A stretch of DNA of 64,000 nucleotides from Metallosphaera yellowstonensis MK1 (GTDB taxonomy: Archaea; Thermoproteota; Thermoprotei_A; Sulfolobales; Sulfolobaceae). The notes beneath the pieces were generated by a model. That model was given only the letters and a program-made list of their open reading frames with translations, was not told where the DNA came from and did no database searches. A program made the position numbers and the translations under genes. Of this stretch, positions 18,937-28,338 are shown one piece after another. How positions within the stretch are numbered: the first letter of the stretch is position 1; each line of letters begins with the position of its first letter. The stretch lies in assembly GCF_000243315.1 (NCBI RefSeq), contig NZ_JH597770.1:479740-543739 (forward strand), written 5' to 3'.

Positions 18937-21474
18937 GAATTCCCTCTTATCGCTGGCGTGCACAATGTCGCTGTACTCCTTAGCTAGAATGGAATGAGCG
19001 AATGGACTTGGCACCCTATTGGGCCCTATGGCCTTCACCTCTATCCTTCCCTCTCTCACGTCTTTGAGGATCTCCGTGGCACTCCTTATGTCCATATAGT
19101 CCTCCAAAATTTCTCTAAAAGTCTCCCTTAAAATCGGAAAACCTTCTATCTCTTTCACGACATTGAGGAGAGTCTCAGAGTTGAGTTGTCTCCTATCTAT
19201 ACTGGTCTCCCTTCCCTTATATCTCCTTAACAACATGAGTGATCTTTCAGCTGTATGTCTAAATCGCCTCTTTATCATCTCAGTCCTTAGAGTTACGTCC
19301 TCTAATATGGGATACATCTCGCTAGGATCTATACTTAGAAATGCCTCTACGATGTTGTAATCCACCAATCCAGGAATAGTTAGGACAAATCCGTTATCGG
19401 TTATTGAAGTCTTTACATCAACCTTAAGATCGTTTCCAACTTTCCACGCTACAACTCTTGATAACGCATCGAGGGCCCTTCGCCCGAAAAGGGCATGAAA
19501 TATGAAATTCCTTCTGTCTTCCTCATCGTCGTATATCTCCACGAGGATAAGTCTCTCGTTGGGGATCACTCCCCCTGTGAACAGAAACTCTTCTAGGATA
19601 TATTTGTAAATCGATCTAGCAGCATGTTGTGCTACACCTAGCTCTCGAGCTATCCACTCCACAACTTCCCTCTCATTTTTTCCCAATCTAATCATGTTAG
19701 CGACCTTGCCTCTGAACTTGGAGATCTCTTTGGCGGACTCTATAGCCAACGGGAGCATCTCTGAGAACCAGCTGGGCACCGTAGGTCTTTGTCCCTCAGC
19801 AGGCCTAACCACTATTTTATTTCCCTTTGAATATAAAAATTCAAATGTTTTCCCACCGAGAATGAACACGTCACCTGGTCCTAGTATCTCCACAAACTCT
19901 TCTTCCAAATTTCCTACATATTTATTGTTATCAGTAAAGACTGGAATCATGGACTCATCGGGTATCGTCCCACTATTCATATAGAAGATCATCCTGGCCC
20001 CTCTCTTAGGTCTTAGCTTCCCGTCTGTATCCCTTATCTTTGGATATATGTTCCTGGAGTCCAGGCCGTACTTGCCCAGGAGATAGTCTACTACCTGGTC
20101 AAATTCCTCAACGGTCAAGCTTGAGAAGGTATATGATCTTTTAATAACTGTGAATAATTCCTCTCGGTTGATCTCCTTTATTAGAGTAGCAGCTAAAATT
20201 GCTTGAACTAGGACGTCCAGAGGTTTAAGGGGTATATGAATATTATCTATTTTTCTCTCCTTGGCTAACTTAGTCAGGACAGAGCATTCAACAAGGTCAT
20301 CCCTGTCAACAACTATAACCCTGCCTTTACTGGTTTGACGTATGTGATGACCTGCTCTTCCAATCCTCTGTAACAACCTACTCACGCTCTTTGGACTACT
20401 CAAAAGGAGCACGAGGTCAATGTAGCCTATGTCAATACCCAGTTCTAAGCTAGTAGAGGACACAACTACCTTAAGCTCGCCATTTTTCAACTTGTTCTCA
20501 ATTTCTAATCTGACATCTCTACTTAGACTGCTGTGGTGAGCTCCCACTAGATCTGCATCGAATAATTTTTCTTTTTCAATCAATTTTCTAAGCTTATATG
20601 AGACTCTTTCTGCTGCACTCCTGGTGTTAGTGAAGATTAATGTAGTCCTGTGCTTCTTAACCTCCTCCAAGATCGTGTCGTATATTCCTTCATTCACCTC
20701 ATCCTCTGTAGCGTCGACTAGATCCTTTACCGGGGAGATTACTTTTAGATCTAGTCCCTTCATGAATCTAGCGTCTACTATTTGGCACTCCCTTCCTACT
20801 CCAACAAGAAACTTGGCTACTTCCTCTAAAGGTGAGATCGTTGCACTCAAACCTATCCTGACAGGAGGACTATCGGCTATCAAGCCTTCAAACAACTCAA
20901 GGAAGGAGGAAAGGAAGGAACCTCTCTTACTACTTGCCAGCTCGTGAATTTCGTCTATAATAATCCATTTCACTCCTTTCAGTAATTTGCCGAACTTCGG
21001 CGATACCAAAGAGATCGCAAAGGACTCCGGAGTAGTAATCAGAATATGAGGAGGATGTCTGAGCATTTTCTGTTTGTCGTATTGTGACGTGTCACTAGTT
21101 CTAACACCTACTCTTATCTCTTTCTGGAGGTTTATCCTCCCCTTAATCTCATTAAGGGGCTGAATCAGATTCTTATACATGTCATTGTTGAGTGCCCTGA
21201 GGGGAGAAATGTAAACAGCGTATATCTTGTCCTCTAGTTCCCCTCTTTCCGCTAATTCTAGGAGAGTGTCAAGTATACCTAGAAAAGCCGCAAGCGTTTT
21301 ACCGCTCCCAGTGGGGCTGGAGATCAGTACATTTTTACCCATTTTAATTGCGGGAATGGAGGACCTCTGTGGTGGGGTCAAAGCTCCATATTTTTCAACA
21401 AACCACTGGGCTACATAAGGCCTCAACAGCCTCAGCACTTCCTCATCAGAGGAACCATCAGAGGGGATGCTCAT
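18856..21474 (-). CDS. Lhr-like superfamily 2 ATP-dependent helicase
   Basis: An 872-residue DExH helicase of the Lhr group. Motifs: LTPPQRSSIP (Q motif), ISSPTGSGKT (Walker A near 50), IIIDEIHEL (motif II), GLSATISPLEE (motif III), VVSSTSLELGIDIG and LLQRIGRAGHH (motifs V-VI), followed by a winged helix and the Lhr beta-domain region (HALFGRRALDALSRVVAW). Lhr enzymes are DNA/RNA translocases linked to DNA repair. Placement beside endonuclease III and the ups operon matches the conserved repair neighbourhood of Sulfolobales. It ends 38 bases downstream of the glycosyltransferase gene's stop. Confidence 0.92.
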   Translation of the reverse strand: MSIPSDGSSDEEVLRLLRPYVAQWFVEKYGALTPPQRSSIPAIKMGKNVLISSPTGSGKTLAAFLGILDTLLELAERGELEDKIYAVYISPLRALNNDMYKNLIQPLNEIKGRINLQKEIRVGVRTSDTSQYDKQKMLRHPPHILITTPESFAISLVSPKFGKLLKGVKWIIIDEIHELASSKRGSFLSSFLELFEGLIADSPPVRIGLSATISPLEEVAKFLVGVGRECQIVDARFMKGLDLKVISPVKDLVDATEDEVNEGIYDTILEEVKKHRTTLIFTNTRSAAERVSYKLRKLIEKEKLFDADLVGAHHSSLSRDVRLEIENKLKNGELKVVVSSTSLELGIDIGYIDLVLLLSSPKSVSRLLQRIGRAGHHIRQTSKGRVIVVDRDDLVECSVLTKLAKERKIDNIHIPLKPLDVLVQAILAATLIKEINREELFTVIKRSYTFSSLTVEEFDQVVDYLLGKYGLDSRNIYPKIRDTDGKLRPKRGARMIFYMNSGTIPDESMIPVFTDNNKYVGNLEEEFVEILGPGDVFILGGKTFEFLYSKGNKIVVRPAEGQRPTVPSWFSEMLPLAIESAKEISKFRGKVANMIRLGKNEREVVEWIARELGVAQHAARSIYKYILEEFLFTGGVIPNERLILVEIYDDEEDRRNFIFHALFGRRALDALSRVVAWKVGNDLKVDVKTSITDNGFVLTIPGLVDYNIVEAFLSIDPSEMYPILEDVTLRTEMIKRRFRHTAERSLMLLRRYKGRETSIDRRQLNSETLLNVVKEIEGFPILRETFREILEDYMDIRSATEILKDVREGRIEVKAIGPNRVPSPFAHSILAKEYSDIVHASDKREFLKRMHEKVMEFLKERGVDLNLSYTEV

Positions 21475-21511
21475 GAGTTCTTGAAACCTATCTGAGTAAA
21501 AAAGTTGGATT

Positions 21512-22885
21512 CTATAACTCCCTCTTAAAAGTCAGAACGGTAAAAACGTATCCAATGGAGTAATAAAGGAGCCATAAGCCAGTTACCCACGATGCATGAA
21601 GTAGGTAGATGATAGAAGTCATTAAGAACAAAACTCCAAATGCTGATATAGGATATTGAATCCTTGTAGTTACTTTTTTCCCCTTAGGAGTGACAATGTA
21701 TTTTCTTTCCTTTCTAAGTCCTGAAATCAGGCCCAAAAGGATGAAAGGCGATATTGCTACCGTATAGGATGATATTTTACCTAAGGCCCTCATCGATTCC
21801 AGGAGATTTAAACCAGTCTTCTTCGCAGTTTTAATGAAGTTAAAACCATATATTCCTAAGGCACCGAGCCACAGTACCAGAAGTGGGGTCCTAAGTACAT
21901 CGACTCCAAAGAGAGCTAGAGGAACCAAAACTAATGCTGCCAGAAAGGTGAGAGCAATGGGAACGTATTGAAGAAGAAATACAATGATATCCAGTTTCTC
22001 CCTTAATGATAGATTTTTAGAGAAAATCTCCTTTCGTCTATGTACGAGGACTTCTATACTACCCATTGCCCATCTGGTCTGTTGTATATAGAAAGAAACT
22101 AGATTATCAGGGACTTCCACGAAGACCGAGGAAGAGGACGCGCATATCCTCTTGCCTTTATTTATTAACCTAGCTCCTATCTCAAGGTCATCCTGTATCA
22201 TGGAGGGATCCCAAGGGCCTACTTCCTCGATAGCTGTCCTTTTGAACATTGTGCCACACCCCACTGGGAATATTCTCATTTTCTTGGAGTCCCTCCCCTT
22301 AAGCAGGGAAATGTCAGCTATGATTGTAGAAACCATTAAGGCCTTAGCTAGGGTAGAATATCTATTCCCTGTGTAACCGACCCAGTTCATAGTGACAGCG
22401 TCGCATCCGAACTTCAGCATATGACGAAAGGCCTTGAGTAGGGAATCCTTTTGTAATCTAGCGTCTACATCTAGCGTTAAAATCAGGTCCCCATCTGAAT
22501 ACTCGAAACCTTCTCGAAGGGCTCCACTCTTATACCCTATGGGTTTCTCACGTCTTAATATTTTTACTTTGAGGTCCTTAGGAACCTTAAGATGGTTCAA
22601 CATCTCCTCATAATATGAGGAGGAGTCATCTGAGACAATTATCACCTCGAGCTTACTCTTGTCCCACTCCACTTCGTTTATGTTATCTAGGAGTCCCTGG
22701 ATGTTCTCGATTCTCTCGCCCTTGGTAGGAACTATGATGGAAACTTTAGGCAACTCTCCCACAGATAATTGTAGGTCTTCTTTCAGTGACACGCCTGCCC
22801 TAAAGAAGATGTACTGATAGATTAGCAGGAAGCTAGGGACACCAAATATTGCGAGCTGTAGCATCAATTCTGCCAGGAGATTCAT
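21512..22885 (-). CDS. Membrane glycosyltransferase, family 2
   Basis: A 457-residue processive-type GT2 enzyme. An N-terminal membrane segment (about 5-25) precedes the GT-A domain: VSIIVPTKGE, VIIVSDDSS, LTLDVDARL (DxD), IQDDLEIGARL and QQTRW, the D,D,D,QxxRW pattern of cellulose/hyaluronan-synthase-like enzymes. Four or more C-terminal membrane segments follow (about 300-450). It probably builds a surface glycan. Neighbourhood conservation with the ups genes suggests a link to pilus glycosylation or cell recognition, but this is inference. It overlaps the stop of the ParB/Srx gene by one base. Confidence 0.88.
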   Translation of the reverse strand: MNLLAELMLQLAIFGVPSFLLIYQYIFFRAGVSLKEDLQLSVGELPKVSIIVPTKGERIENIQGLLDNINEVEWDKSKLEVIIVSDDSSSYYEEMLNHLKVPKDLKVKILRREKPIGYKSGALREGFEYSDGDLILTLDVDARLQKDSLLKAFRHMLKFGCDAVTMNWVGYTGNRYSTLAKALMVSTIIADISLLKGRDSKKMRIFPVGCGTMFKRTAIEEVGPWDPSMIQDDLEIGARLINKGKRICASSSSVFVEVPDNLVSFYIQQTRWAMGSIEVLVHRRKEIFSKNLSLREKLDIIVFLLQYVPIALTFLAALVLVPLALFGVDVLRTPLLVLWLGALGIYGFNFIKTAKKTGLNLLESMRALGKISSYTVAISPFILLGLISGLRKERKYIVTPKGKKVTTRIQYPISAFGVLFLMTSIIYLLHASWVTGLWLLYYSIGYVFTVLTFKREL

Positions 22886-23481
22886 TATAACTTCACCCTG
22901 AGTTTAGGAATTATAAAATTATAGAGGTGTCTTGTAGTCTTAGGAGGGAATCTCAAGCCGGTTTTTGCCACGCGTATTATCTCGGCTTTAGTCAATTCAG
23001 GCGGTTCTTCACCTGAGACCGGGTCTCTATCGACCTTGGCACCTAAGCCTCTAAGTCTTTCTTCCAGCCATTCCAGTCTCCAATACAGGGAATATACGTT
23101 ACGTGAACAAATGGATATAGACTGAAATCTCATACATAGATCCCCATCCCCCACCCTCTTCAATGAGCTGACGAACAATGATGATAGCTTAGAGTGGAGG
23201 ACCTTTCTGAACCACTTTCCTACTATAATTTCATCTTTTGAGTAGTCCACAAGGTAAAATGGGATTTTTCTGAAATTCATTGATATAACTGCCTCTCTCC
23301 TATGGTGACCGTCGATCACAATAAGTGTTCTCAGGTCGACTATGGGAGGCATGATAGATTTAGTCTCCTTTACGGATATGATCGCATCCTTCACTTTATT
23401 TAGCACCACGTCCTCGTGTGGTATCGTGTCTCTCGGATCTAAGTACTCCAAGGTAATATTGGCAACAGTCAATGAGTACAC
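22885..23481 (-). CDS. ParB/sulfiredoxin-fold protein near the ups locus
   Basis: A 198-residue protein with a ParB/Srx-type N-terminal half: IPHEDVVLNKVKDAI and LIVIDGHHRREAVISMNFRKIPFYLVDY, the DGHHR box being the nucleotide-binding signature. The C-terminal half is specific to this group (Cys-containing, basic). Archaeal members include the ADP-dependent serine kinase SerK and proteins annotated as ParB-like nucleases, so phosphotransfer and DNA binding are both possible. The GTG start lies inside the end of endonuclease III (86-bp overlap), with TCAGGAG directly before it. Coupled to the glycosyltransferase downstream. Confidence 0.75.
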   Translation of the reverse strand: MYSLTVANITLEYLDPRDTIPHEDVVLNKVKDAIISVKETKSIMPPIVDLRTLIVIDGHHRREAVISMNFRKIPFYLVDYSKDEIIVGKWFRKVLHSKLSSLFVSSLKRVGDGDLCMRFQSISICSRNVYSLYWRLEWLEERLRGLGAKVDRDPVSGEEPPELTKAEIIRVAKTGLRFPPKTTRHLYNFIIPKLRVKL

Positions 23482-24130
23482 ACTCCTGACACTTTGGTTT
23501 CACTGCTTTACACGTTTTTCTCCCATGAGTTATAAGCAATAGGTGTGCGTTGAGAGGATCCTTTACATGCCTTACCCAAACACTACTGATCTCAGAGTAG
23601 TTCCTTCCCTCTATACCTAGTCTCCTAGAAATTCTAAAAATATGCGTATCAACAGGAAAAGTTCTATATCCTTTACAAATCAACAACACCACGTCTGCCG
23701 TCTTGGTTCCTATACCAGGCATAGAAACTAAAATTTCCCTAGCTTTATCTGGGGATTGATTAAGAATGTCTTCCAGCAAATCGTGAAAGGATTCATGAAT
23801 AATTTTGCTTATTTCTCTGATATTTTTTGCTTTGTTATTATGAAGACCAGCAGGTCTAATAGCTTTTGCTATTTCCTCAATGCTTGCACTAGCTAACTTA
23901 TCAGGCGATATTCCTATTTCTTTCTCTAAATTTTCAAATGCCACCATTGCGGATTTATCTGTAGAATTCTGGGTTAGTAAGGTAGCTACTAATACCTTAA
24001 AGGCATCTCTACTCCTTTCCCAGACAAGCGGCGCAAGAAAATCTTCGATCTGTATCATGTACTTATTGCGTAATCTGTCAATCATCTCCTCAAGGTCGCA
24101 TTCTGGACCTTCACTGACGATAGGTTCCAC
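23396..24130 (-). CDS. nth: Endonuclease III (DNA glycosylase/AP lyase)
   Basis: A 244-residue base-excision repair enzyme. The helix-hairpin-helix LVSMPGIGTKTADVVLL (near 133) contains the catalytic Lys, and FPVDTHIFRISRRLG holds the catalytic Asp. The C-terminal Fe-S cluster ligands are CKAVKPKCQECVLIDCC. It removes oxidised pyrimidines and cuts AP sites. The start is GTG. The gene is first of a minus-strand run nth - ParB/Srx - glycosyltransferase - helicase adjoining the ups operon, the arrangement known from other Sulfolobales. Its promoter shares a TATA block with the divergent HTH gene. Confidence 0.95.
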   Translation of the reverse strand: MEPIVSEGPECDLEEMIDRLRNKYMIQIEDFLAPLVWERSRDAFKVLVATLLTQNSTDKSAMVAFENLEKEIGISPDKLASASIEEIAKAIRPAGLHNNKAKNIREISKIIHESFHDLLEDILNQSPDKAREILVSMPGIGTKTADVVLLICKGYRTFPVDTHIFRISRRLGIEGRNYSEISSVWVRHVKDPLNAHLLLITHGRKTCKAVKPKCQECVLIDCCQYYLGVLRSERHDTTRGRGAK

Positions 24131-24151
24131 TAATATTCATGAGCTGGACTC

Positions 24152-24160
24152 CTTAAAAGC
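24152..24160. promoter_or_regulatory. Bidirectional TATA element between nth and the HTH gene
   Basis: CTTAAAAG is near-symmetrical and lies about 26 bases before the nth GTG (24130, minus) and about 28 before the HTH ATG (24184, plus). ATTTTC at 24162-24167 on the plus strand fits the ANTTTC hexamer reported for UV-inducible Sulfolobus promoters; whether it acts here is unknown. Confidence 0.4.
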
Positions 24161-24183
24161 CATTTTCATTAAAGTGACGTTTG

Positions 24184-24447
24184 ATGCACGAGCTTAAAAT
24201 TGTCCTACAGGCTATCTCTGAAGGGGCTTTGAATCCAGGGGAAGTTGTGTTAAGAACACGTCTTCCTAGATATGAGGTACTAGCAATATTTCACGTCCTA
24301 GAAGGTTTAGGGTTAATTGAAACGATCTATTCTAAGGGTTCACACAAGGTATATACTCTGACTCAAAGGGGGGAAGAAGTATTAGAAGGCCTTTCTAAAG
24401 GTGGTACTTTAGAAGTGAAAATAAAGACGGTAGAATCTGTGGCTTAA
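24184..24447 (+). CDS. Winged-helix DNA-binding protein beside the ups operon
   Basis: An 87-residue single-domain winged helix: NPGEVVLRTRLPRYEVLAIFHVLEGLGLIETIY, then a wing (SKGSHKVYTLTQRGEEVLEGL). It probably regulates transcription and may act locally on nth or the ups operon, with which it is divergent and convergent respectively. A TTG one codon earlier is also possible, but the ATG fits a leaderless transcript. It ends 24 bases from the upsB stop. Confidence 0.75.
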   Translation: MHELKIVLQAISEGALNPGEVVLRTRLPRYEVLAIFHVLEGLGLIETIYSKGSHKVYTLTQRGEEVLEGLSKGGTLEVKIKTVESVA

Positions 24448-24471
24448 TTCTCAGTGTACACGTTCGAAGTA

Positions 24472-24855
24472 TTAGTAGTAATAATAATTGCCATTTATTT
24501 TCAAAATTAATGTACCATTTACTGTAGCGTTCCCCATAATCTGAGATAATCTTACTAGGTCACCTGGGGGTAGATGGAAGTCCACCTCGTAATAATGTTG
24601 ACCTAAAATTATCTCTTGAATCACTGCGTCTACGGAGCCGTAATTATAGATAAATACGTCCTGGGTATTGTTACTTAACTCAATAACAGTTATCTTTGAC
24701 ATTAGGTTCAGAACTTCGGAGTTAGCCGAATTTTCGATCTGATGCCTTTGCTGAGAGGATGTTTGATTGAAGTAATACATGAGCGGGCCTGCCAAGGCCA
24801 AGATAACTACTGTGACAAGAAGCGCAGAAAAAATTTCAGAAATGGCTTTCTTCAT
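24472..24855 (-). CDS. upsB: Ups pilin UpsB
   Basis: A 127-residue type IV pilin-like protein. The class III signal is very short: MKKA followed by ISEIFSALLVTVVILALAG; PibD should cut after the Ala before the hydrophobic helix. The rest is beta-rich, with possible N-glycosylation sites (NNT, NAT, NGT). It is the second of two pilin genes at the 3' end of the ups operon and overlaps nothing; the upsA stop is seven bases upstream. Ups pili assemble on UV damage and hold cells together for DNA exchange. A/B naming follows operon order. Confidence 0.85.
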   Translation of the reverse strand: MKKAISEIFSALLVTVVILALAGPLMYYFNQTSSQQRHQIENSANSEVLNLMSKITVIELSNNTQDVFIYNYGSVDAVIQEIILGQHYYEVDFHLPPGDLVRLSQIMGNATVNGTLILKINGNYYYY

Positions 24856-24862
24856 CTTCTCA

Positions 24863-25273
24863 CTACTCCTCAGCTAGGACTGTTGAGACCGAAGTGTAAC
24901 TTTGGCCGTTGGTGGTCAAGGCGTAAACTATAACTGGATAATAATTACCTGCAGTTAGATTATTTATTTCCCTTACTCCCTGGACACTCTGACCTGGCTG
25001 GAGGATATAGTTCAATGTTACGTTCTGACCATTAACTTGAATGGTCTCTAAGTGAAGAGCCACATTTCCAGCGTTTTTAATATTATATTGAATAAAACCC
25101 TGTCCAGAGGGCGTAACTACTAGGTTAAATTGGTCTTCAACTTGGACGTTTGATGTTAGATTATCGAATAGCCCTTTGGAGTAGCCGTATAGGAGACCTC
25201 CTAGGGCTAAAGTGATAGATAAAATTAATATTGTTCCCATTATCGAAGATATTCCTTTCCTTTTGTTTTTCAC
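24863..25273 (-). CDS. upsA: Ups pilin UpsA
   Basis: A 136-residue pilin. The class III signal is MKNKRKG before ISSIMGTILILSITLALGG, with the charged Lys-Arg-Lys-Gly cleavage context recognised by PibD. The mature domain is Ser/Thr/Asn-rich and beta-rich. It is expected to be a main subunit of the UV-inducible pilus. It lies 26 bases after upsF, possibly with its own promoter in that gap (CTATAAAATAG on the plus strand at 25291-25301 is palindromic enough to be read as TATA-like on the minus strand). Confidence 0.87.
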   Translation of the reverse strand: MKNKRKGISSIMGTILILSITLALGGLLYGYSKGLFDNLTSNVQVEDQFNLVVTPSGQGFIQYNIKNAGNVALHLETIQVNGQNVTLNYILQPGQSVQGVREINNLTAGNYYPVIVYALTTNGQSYTSVSTVLAEE

Positions 25274-25299
25274 TCCTGTTCACCCTACAGCCATCGGGT

Positions 25300-26904
25300 C
25301 TATAAAATAGGATGAGGGATCATCGAAAGTGTTAGTGATAACAGTACAACTGTCAAGTAAAGCGGTGGATTAATGAGTGTAAATTTATATATTTTTGAAT
25401 AAACTGCTGCAATAACCAGAGAATATGTTAGATTTAAATTGTTTATCCAGCCAGCAGGGGTAGATGAGATAAAGGATAGGGAGGTAGTAGTGAACCATAA
25501 CAGAAGTGGGGTCAGTAATGCTAGTACTGAGAAACTTCTTAATTGTAACGATAGTCGTCTTCTAGAATCGTGTAATTCACTTATGATGTTCATGGTTTCA
25601 TGGATAACCATGAGGCTATCGCTCCCCTTCCGATCCAGTATGTCGAGAACCCCAAGGAGCTGGTTCAGGAACGTGTTCCCAGTTTCAGCCATTGATAGAG
25701 GTTTCGACTCCCTTATCAGACTCTTCAGCTTCATTAGGAATTTAAATGTAGGTCCGCTGAAGTTATCAAGATCTATATTTAGAAGAGATTGTCTGATACC
25801 TCTGCCCAATCTAGTGTAGTCAGACACCAACGCCAGGATATTTAGAAAATCCTTGAATATCTTGTCACTATTTTTTATTTCGGAGTATGATGGATACAAA
25901 ATTAACTGTGAAACCAATACAAGTCCAATTACTCTATACTCCAAGTTTGAGATGGGGATAACCAATAAGGCAGTGCTACATACTAGGGCTGTCCATTGCC
26001 AACCCTTCAGCTTTACTCTGTAACCCATGTTCGGTTGAATTATGGATATCCACAAAATTATCGGAGGTGCTAAACCAAGCGGAAGTAATAAAATCAATAT
26101 ATTATTGCCATTACCCAGAAATTGAAAGCCAAGGGCTGTTAGAGGAAATAGCAAAAATAAAGCGAAAATGACCTCAGTAATCTCCGTGGCCCGTTCCACA
26201 TAGTCCTTGTATAGCTCACTCAAACTAGTGCTAAGTTCCTTTACTATATCTCGTGTCCTCTCTTTGAGAGAGACCCCTGTGAATTCCGACGTGATTACCT
26301 TCATGTACATATCAGCTAGGATATGACGGGCGAGTAACCTGCTCCTACTCTTTATTGTCATGCTGAGACTCTTACCGTTAATTAAACTATCCCTCTCCAC
26401 AAGTTCCACTTCTCTTTTTAAATTGTTAAAGAGATTGGACGATTTTACGTCGGAGAGAACGGTGCCGATTCCCTTCCCCAGGAGCGAGTTTAGATAAAGT
26501 AAGATCGAAAACGGAAACATTTCGCTCTCTAGACCCTTTAGGTACTCCGCTCTCTTTAGCTCGGAAATGAGCAGAGGATAGACATAAATTATAATAGGGA
26601 TGACGAATAATGTAGAGATATACAAATTCTTTAACAGTAAGATGGTTGAGAAAACACCCACACAGGTCACTATACTCCAGAAGGGGGTTACGGCTGAGAG
26701 GTACCTTATCCTCTCAAGGTCTTGTCCACTTATTTCGCTATTTGTCTTGATTTTTTTATAAAATAGTCTATAAACACTTACTTTGGCGAAGAAACCTCCA
26801 TTTGATATAATCTTATTTATTAAACCTATCAATTTCTTAAAATACAGTAAAGGATATTCTAATCTTATGGAGTTCAACTTTCTATCTCTATATTTGCTCA
26901 ACAT
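25300..26904 (-). CDS. upsF: Ups pilus assembly membrane platform protein UpsF
   Basis: A 534-residue polytopic protein with membrane segments at about 75-115, 240-310, 310-345 and 450-530, separated by cytoplasmic helical domains, like the TadC/FlaJ family in duplicated form. It forms the inner-membrane platform on which the ATPase drives pilin insertion. Its start overlaps the upsE end by 17 bases, which indicates translational coupling. The GTA/AGA-rich, A/T-rich composition is similar to upsE. Confidence 0.88.
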   Translation of the reverse strand: MLSKYRDRKLNSIRLEYPLLYFKKLIGLINKIISNGGFFAKVSVYRLFYKKIKTNSEISGQDLERIRYLSAVTPFWSIVTCVGVFSTILLLKNLYISTLFVIPIIIYVYPLLISELKRAEYLKGLESEMFPFSILLYLNSLLGKGIGTVLSDVKSSNLFNNLKREVELVERDSLINGKSLSMTIKSRSRLLARHILADMYMKVITSEFTGVSLKERTRDIVKELSTSLSELYKDYVERATEITEVIFALFLLFPLTALGFQFLGNGNNILILLLPLGLAPPIILWISIIQPNMGYRVKLKGWQWTALVCSTALLVIPISNLEYRVIGLVLVSQLILYPSYSEIKNSDKIFKDFLNILALVSDYTRLGRGIRQSLLNIDLDNFSGPTFKFLMKLKSLIRESKPLSMAETGNTFLNQLLGVLDILDRKGSDSLMVIHETMNIISELHDSRRRLSLQLRSFSVLALLTPLLLWFTTTSLSFISSTPAGWINNLNLTYSLVIAAVYSKIYKFTLINPPLYLTVVLLSLTLSMIPHPIL

Positions 26905-28330
26905 TAATTTTCACCTTTCTATAAAAATTAGCTATATTTTTTACTATTAATGAATTATCTATAATATTTTGTTTTTGTAGATATGTAAGAAATTCTTCCC
27001 TTCTCCTAAGATCGGAAACGAGATCTGCTATAGGTATTTCGTATAACTCACTGATATATCTTAATTTCTCTGATCTTTCTACTAATTTTTCTAGATTGCC
27101 TGGAATATATTTCTTCTCCGTATTTGACCACCAACTAACTTTTTTGAAAACTGGCTTCCCCTTCGTTCTTTTTATTTCATAAAGAGCACTGACAGCTTTG
27201 ATGAACTTACCTTCGTCTGTTATTCTCCTAGATACCATTATTATCCCCCAGAGGTTATTGATGAACATTATGGCCAAGTCCCTAGGGACAAGGCTAACTA
27301 TTCTGGTTATCACGTCACTGGGTTTTCCTCCATGGAAAGTACTCAAAGATCCGTGTCCAGATGCTGACGCGTGGATGAGGGTCTCTATCTCTCTTCCCCT
27401 GACCTCCCCTATTATTAAATAATCTGGCCTATACCTTAATGCTAACCTTGAGAGGTCAGCTATCGATACGTCGTAGTAGGAGTTCACATTACTCCTAGAG
27501 AAGAGACTTATCCAATTTCTACCAGATAAATTCAGTTCCGGAGTATCTTCTATACTGACTATCTTTGAGTCTGGGTGAGTGAAGTTTAGCAACGCGCTGA
27601 GCAATGTAGTCTTGCCAGACCCTGTAGATCCTACTATCAAGTAGAAAGGTTTGTAGTCCATCATTAACCAGATGTATGCCGCTAGTTCCTTGCTTATGGA
27701 ACCGTTTATAATTAGTTTCACTAGGGATATGGGGGAGATAGGAAATTTCCTGATGTCGAAAGTGGATCCAGGACTAGAGATCTCTGAGGAAATTGTGGCT
27801 GCTACTCTATGGCCCTCTGGCAAAGAGAACTCGAGGAAAGGTTTAGCGATATTAACGGATTTATTTGATTTTGTAGCTAATTTTTCTATAATACTTATTA
27901 TTTCCTCGTCTCTCGTCATAATTAAATTGGTATAGAGTCGGATATAATTGGAATACTTTCTATGGATGACTGTTATGGGAGTACCAGGCCCCATGCACTC
28001 TATCTCTTCGATCTCTGGATCAAGCAGGGGAACGGTCATTTCATCGTATAATAGCCTTCTTCGAACCCAATAATGGATTCTAGAGACTTTCTGTGCGTCC
28101 ATGTTCCTTTTGGATAACAGATTTATTATTACTCCCTCTGGATCGTTGAGATCCTTCGAAACTATCGCTTCTGTAAGTATCTCATCCACGACGCTTTTTT
28201 CGTCGTCCAGTAAGAGCGGTTCCTCGACTATATAGAAACCCTTACCATCAATATCCTGAATGTAGACCTTCGCTCCAGCCACCGAGTAGGTTTCGATAAC
28301 GTTGGATGACATCATTACTCTGTAGGGCAT
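26888..28330 (-). CDS. upsE: Ups pilus secretion ATPase UpsE
   Basis: A 480-residue GspE/FlaI-type ATPase. Walker A is IVGSTGSGKTTLL (near 240), the Asp box is SIEDTPELN, Walker B is YLIIGEVRGRE and the His box is HASASGHGSLSTFHGG. It powers pilus assembly from the cytoplasmic face with UpsF. An N-terminal domain of about 180 residues precedes the motor. It follows upsX by eight bases and overlaps upsF by 17. UV induction of upsE is established for Sulfolobus; no ANTTTC hexamer is seen in the coding orientation just upstream here. Confidence 0.93.
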   Translation of the reverse strand: MPYRVMMSSNVIETYSVAGAKVYIQDIDGKGFYIVEEPLLLDDEKSVVDEILTEAIVSKDLNDPEGVIINLLSKRNMDAQKVSRIHYWVRRRLLYDEMTVPLLDPEIEEIECMGPGTPITVIHRKYSNYIRLYTNLIMTRDEEIISIIEKLATKSNKSVNIAKPFLEFSLPEGHRVAATISSEISSPGSTFDIRKFPISPISLVKLIINGSISKELAAYIWLMMDYKPFYLIVGSTGSGKTTLLSALLNFTHPDSKIVSIEDTPELNLSGRNWISLFSRSNVNSYYDVSIADLSRLALRYRPDYLIIGEVRGREIETLIHASASGHGSLSTFHGGKPSDVITRIVSLVPRDLAIMFINNLWGIIMVSRRITDEGKFIKAVSALYEIKRTKGKPVFKKVSWWSNTEKKYIPGNLEKLVERSEKLRYISELYEIPIADLVSDLRRREEFLTYLQKQNIIDNSLIVKNIANFYRKVKINVEQI

Positions 28331-28338
28331 AAAAATAG

